Origin: Alphaproteobacteria bacterium
GTDB taxonomy: Bacteria; Pseudomonadota; Alphaproteobacteria; Caulobacterales; Maricaulaceae
Assembly (NCBI GenBank): GCA_030428405.1
Contig: JAUIEH010000125.1
Location: forward strand, 1-7,300
Direction: 5' to 3'
Length of the DNA: 7,300 nt
The notes under the pieces are model-generated. The model had not been told where the DNA came from and searched no databases. It saw only the letters and a list, made by a program, of their open reading frames with translations. Position numbers and translations under genes: made by a program. The number at the start of each line of letters is the position of its first letter. The first letter of the stretch is position 1. Positions 6,008-7,300 of the stretch are shown piece by piece.

Positions 6008-6178
6008 TTGAAAATCTTGAACTTTATGGGCGGCGCCGGACCGCGCGGCCATGGCGGAGACCCGCAGGAAGGCGCGAAGCGCTGGGCGGAATCAGTCAGC
6101 GCACGCACGTCCAAGTCGGACGCCAGTTCAGAGCCGAGCCGCTCCATCTCGTGGACGGCTGATCGCGCTATCGGCTGA
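6008..6178 (+). CDS. Candidate small protein with TTG start, 56 aa
   Basis: I do not recognise it. A strong ribosome site GGAGGGG (5998-6004) lies close upstream of TTG at 6008, whose frame runs to TGA at 6176-6178 and is followed 33 bases later by a strong intrinsic terminator. The translation begins MKILNFMGGAGPRGHGG and continues with a polar Ser/Arg-rich region ending TADRAIG. No membrane helix or cysteine is seen, and a disordered cytoplasmic protein is likely. An internal ATG (6026) is a weaker start. A 39-codon frame from ATG 5892 ends in TGA at 6009-6011, overlapping this start by two bases (TTGA), which could couple translation. The terminator could instead end a non-coding RNA. Confidence 0.42.
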   Translation: MKILNFMGGAGPRGHGGDPQEGAKRWAESVSARTSKSDASSEPSRSISWTADRAIG

Positions 6179-6211
6179 TCGAACGACATTGCGCGCTTGT
6201 CGCGCTGCAAG

Positions 6212-6248
6212 AGCGCGCCGCGAGCAATCGCGGCGCGCTTTTTTATTT
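6212..6248 (+). terminator. Strong intrinsic terminator
   Basis: A perfect stem, GCGCGCCGCGA (6213-6223) with TCGCGGCGCGC (6228-6238), carries a GCAA tetraloop of the stable GNRA type. One extra A-T pair closes its base. It is followed by six T (6239-6244), then A and TTT. The orientation ends plus-strand transcripts, such as that of the small gene at 6008-6178 or an RNA from the 5769-6211 stretch. Confidence 0.92.
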
Positions 6249-6414
6249 GCAGATCCTCGTGCGCGGACCGCCCTCGCCCCCGCCCCCATCATCGTCGCCG
6301 CCATCATCGCGGACCGTCGTTCATTGCACGCTTCGGTCAGTCGTCGCATCGCGCCTGACAGCGCTGCGCGCTTGGAGATCATGGGCGCGACATTCATTGC
6401 GAGGGAGCAGACCT

Positions 6415-6885
6415 ATGCGCCTTGTCCCGACAGCACTGTGCGCGGTCCTGATCGCTGCAGCGCCCGGCTTTGCCAGCGATGACGCCGTTGAAGCCCGCGA
6501 AATTGAGCTGCGCGCCGCCATGTCCGCTTTTGCGCAGACCCTGACGCCGGACGGCGCAGGCCCGGAGGCTTACGCGGCCTTTCTGGCGCCGGATTATTCG
6601 CGCTGGGCGATCGGGGGCGACGTGATTGCGCGCGCCGAGCTGGTCGCGGCGGTTGAGGACTGGCATGGCGCCGGCAATCGCGTCTCCTCGCGCGAAAGCG
6701 ATATTCTCGAGCTCACGATCACGGGCGACTACGCCTTTGTGCGCTCTTATTTCGTCGAGACCTTCGAGAATGCGGACGGCCCGACCGGCGCGTTTCGCGG
6801 CTTCGTGGCTGCGACCTGGCGCGCTGCGCCGGAGGGCTGGCGGCTGGTGCGCTCAGACCAGATCCAGGCCCCTGAAGAGGAATAG
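6415..6885 (+). CDS. Secreted SnoaL/NTF2-like (DUF4440-type) protein, 156 aa
   Basis: An N-terminal signal peptide is clear: MRLVPTALCAVLIAAAPGFA, with likely cleavage after Ala20 (motif GFA before SDD), so the protein acts in the periplasm or outside. The mature part fits the small alpha+beta cone fold of the NTF2/SnoaL group: helical residues 22-58 with YAAFLAPDYSRWAIGG, a second helix around 71-84, and four strands from about 94 to 150 (ILELTITGDYAFVRSYFVET, then GFVAATWRAAPEGWRLVRSD). Many such proteins bind small ligands or only dimerise, so no reaction can be assigned. AGGGAG (6402-6407) lies 7 bases before the ATG. It follows the terminator and so has its own promoter, not identified. 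The next gene begins 44 bases after its stop and may be co-transcribed. Confidence 0.75.
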   Translation: MRLVPTALCAVLIAAAPGFASDDAVEAREIELRAAMSAFAQTLTPDGAGPEAYAAFLAPDYSRWAIGGDVIARAELVAAVEDWHGAGNRVSSRESDILELTITGDYAFVRSYFVETFENADGPTGAFRGFVAATWRAAPEGWRLVRSDQIQAPEEE

Positions 6886-6929
6886 CGCCGCCCCTTGCGC
6901 GATAACGCGGCGCTCTTCATCACTGGGGC

Positions 6930-7300
6930 ATGCGTCCGTCTCTCGCTGATCTGAGCTTTCTCGCCGACGCAGAGTTTTCCCGCGCCGAACGGCGCGCCAT
7001 CGCGCGCGCGGACAAGGCGGCCGAATGGTATTCCCTGCCCGGCGGCTGGACGCTCTATCGCGAAGACGAAACCTCCGACCATCTCCATTTCGTCGCCACC
7101 GGCGCGCTGGTCGCCCATCGCCGCGCACCTGAGAACGGCGTCGAGCTGGTCGGCCATATCCGCGCGGGCTTTCCAGTGGGCGAGATGGCGCTGATATCGG
7201 GCGCGCCGCATTCCGCAACCGCTTCGGCGCTGCGCGACAGTGAGATATTGAGCCTGCACCGCGATGATTTCGGCATGCTCGTACGCCGCTCGCCGCGCAT
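6930..7300 (+). CDS. Cyclic-nucleotide-binding-fold protein, N-terminal part (cut by window edge)
   Basis: The frame is open from ATG 6930 to the edge, 123 codons; an in-frame TAA at 6903-6905 limits the start. The visible part is a CNB (Crp/cAMP-binding-like) domain: beta-roll strands with LPGGWTLYREDETSDHLHFV at 36-55, TGALVAHRR, then the phosphate-cassette-like FPVGEMALISGAPHSATASA (81-100) and LRDSEILSLHRDDF (101-114). The Arg that usually contacts the nucleotide phosphate is replaced by His94, so nucleotide binding is doubtful. CNB domains with such sequence often precede patatin-like phospholipase domains in bacteria, which is a possible identity, or the protein may be a Crp/Fnr-type regulator. 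The catalytic or DNA-binding part lies outside the window. The ribosome site is poor (GGGG next to the ATG). Confidence 0.75.
   Translation, partial: MRPSLADLSFLADAEFSRAERRAIARADKAAEWYSLPGGWTLYREDETSDHLHFVATGALVAHRRAPENGVELVGHIRAGFPVGEMALISGAPHSATASALRDSEILSLHRDDFGMLVRRSPR

Noticed and set aside
6051..6482. 143-codon plus-strand frame
   Set aside because: It crosses the strong terminator and is Arg/Ala-rich without a fold pattern; the 6008 and 6415 frames explain the region better.
1..7300. tRNA, rRNA, CRISPR array, transposase or integrase
   Set aside because: No T-loop signature, regularly spaced repeats or recombinase motifs were seen on either strand.

Overview
The window is GC-rich DNA with codon use, gene content and dispersed repeats that suggest an alphaproteobacterium. 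A Caulobacterales/Hyphomonadales-like lineage is a guess from gene style only. No RNA gene, CRISPR array, transposase or integrase was recognised.

Layout. Positions 1-54 are the 3' end of an unidentified plus-strand gene. Positions 55-626 hold no convincing gene but contain a nested set of inverted repeats (250-363) that could fold as RNA. A minus-strand exported, cysteine-rich protein follows (627-1139). Next come two inverted copies of a short palindromic repeat (1275-1433). Then there is an accessory patch of lower GC: a plus-strand single-pass membrane protein (1566-2156) with its own recognisable promoter, and a convergent minus-strand polytopic membrane protein (2283-3125). Between these two genes lies a detached 3' end of a methylcrotonyl-CoA carboxylase beta gene (about 2146-2232), a second and diverged copy of the end of the intact mccB that starts the next block.

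The metabolic core is a divergent pair. On the minus strand is mccB (3158-4768), the carboxyltransferase subunit of 3-methylcrotonyl-CoA carboxylase, used in leucine breakdown. On the plus strand is an ECH1-type delta(3,5)-delta(2,4)-dienoyl-CoA isomerase (4899-5768), used for odd-position double bonds in beta-oxidation. Both act on acyl-CoA thioesters and share a 130-bp intergenic region carrying an 18-bp near-palindrome. The biotin carboxylase/biotin-carrier partner (mccA) is not in the window.

The right end holds a candidate small gene with a TTG start (6008-6178) followed by a strong intrinsic terminator (6212-6248), a secreted SnoaL/NTF2-like protein (6415-6885), and the start of a cyclic-nucleotide-binding-fold protein (6930 to the edge).

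The observation most worth following is the duplicated mccB 3' end. The two copies encode nearly the same peptide through different synonymous codons. The detached copy is therefore an old paralogue or a segment from another lineage, not a fresh tandem copy. It marks the boundary of the low-GC cargo and supplies the stop codon of the neighbouring plus-strand gene.
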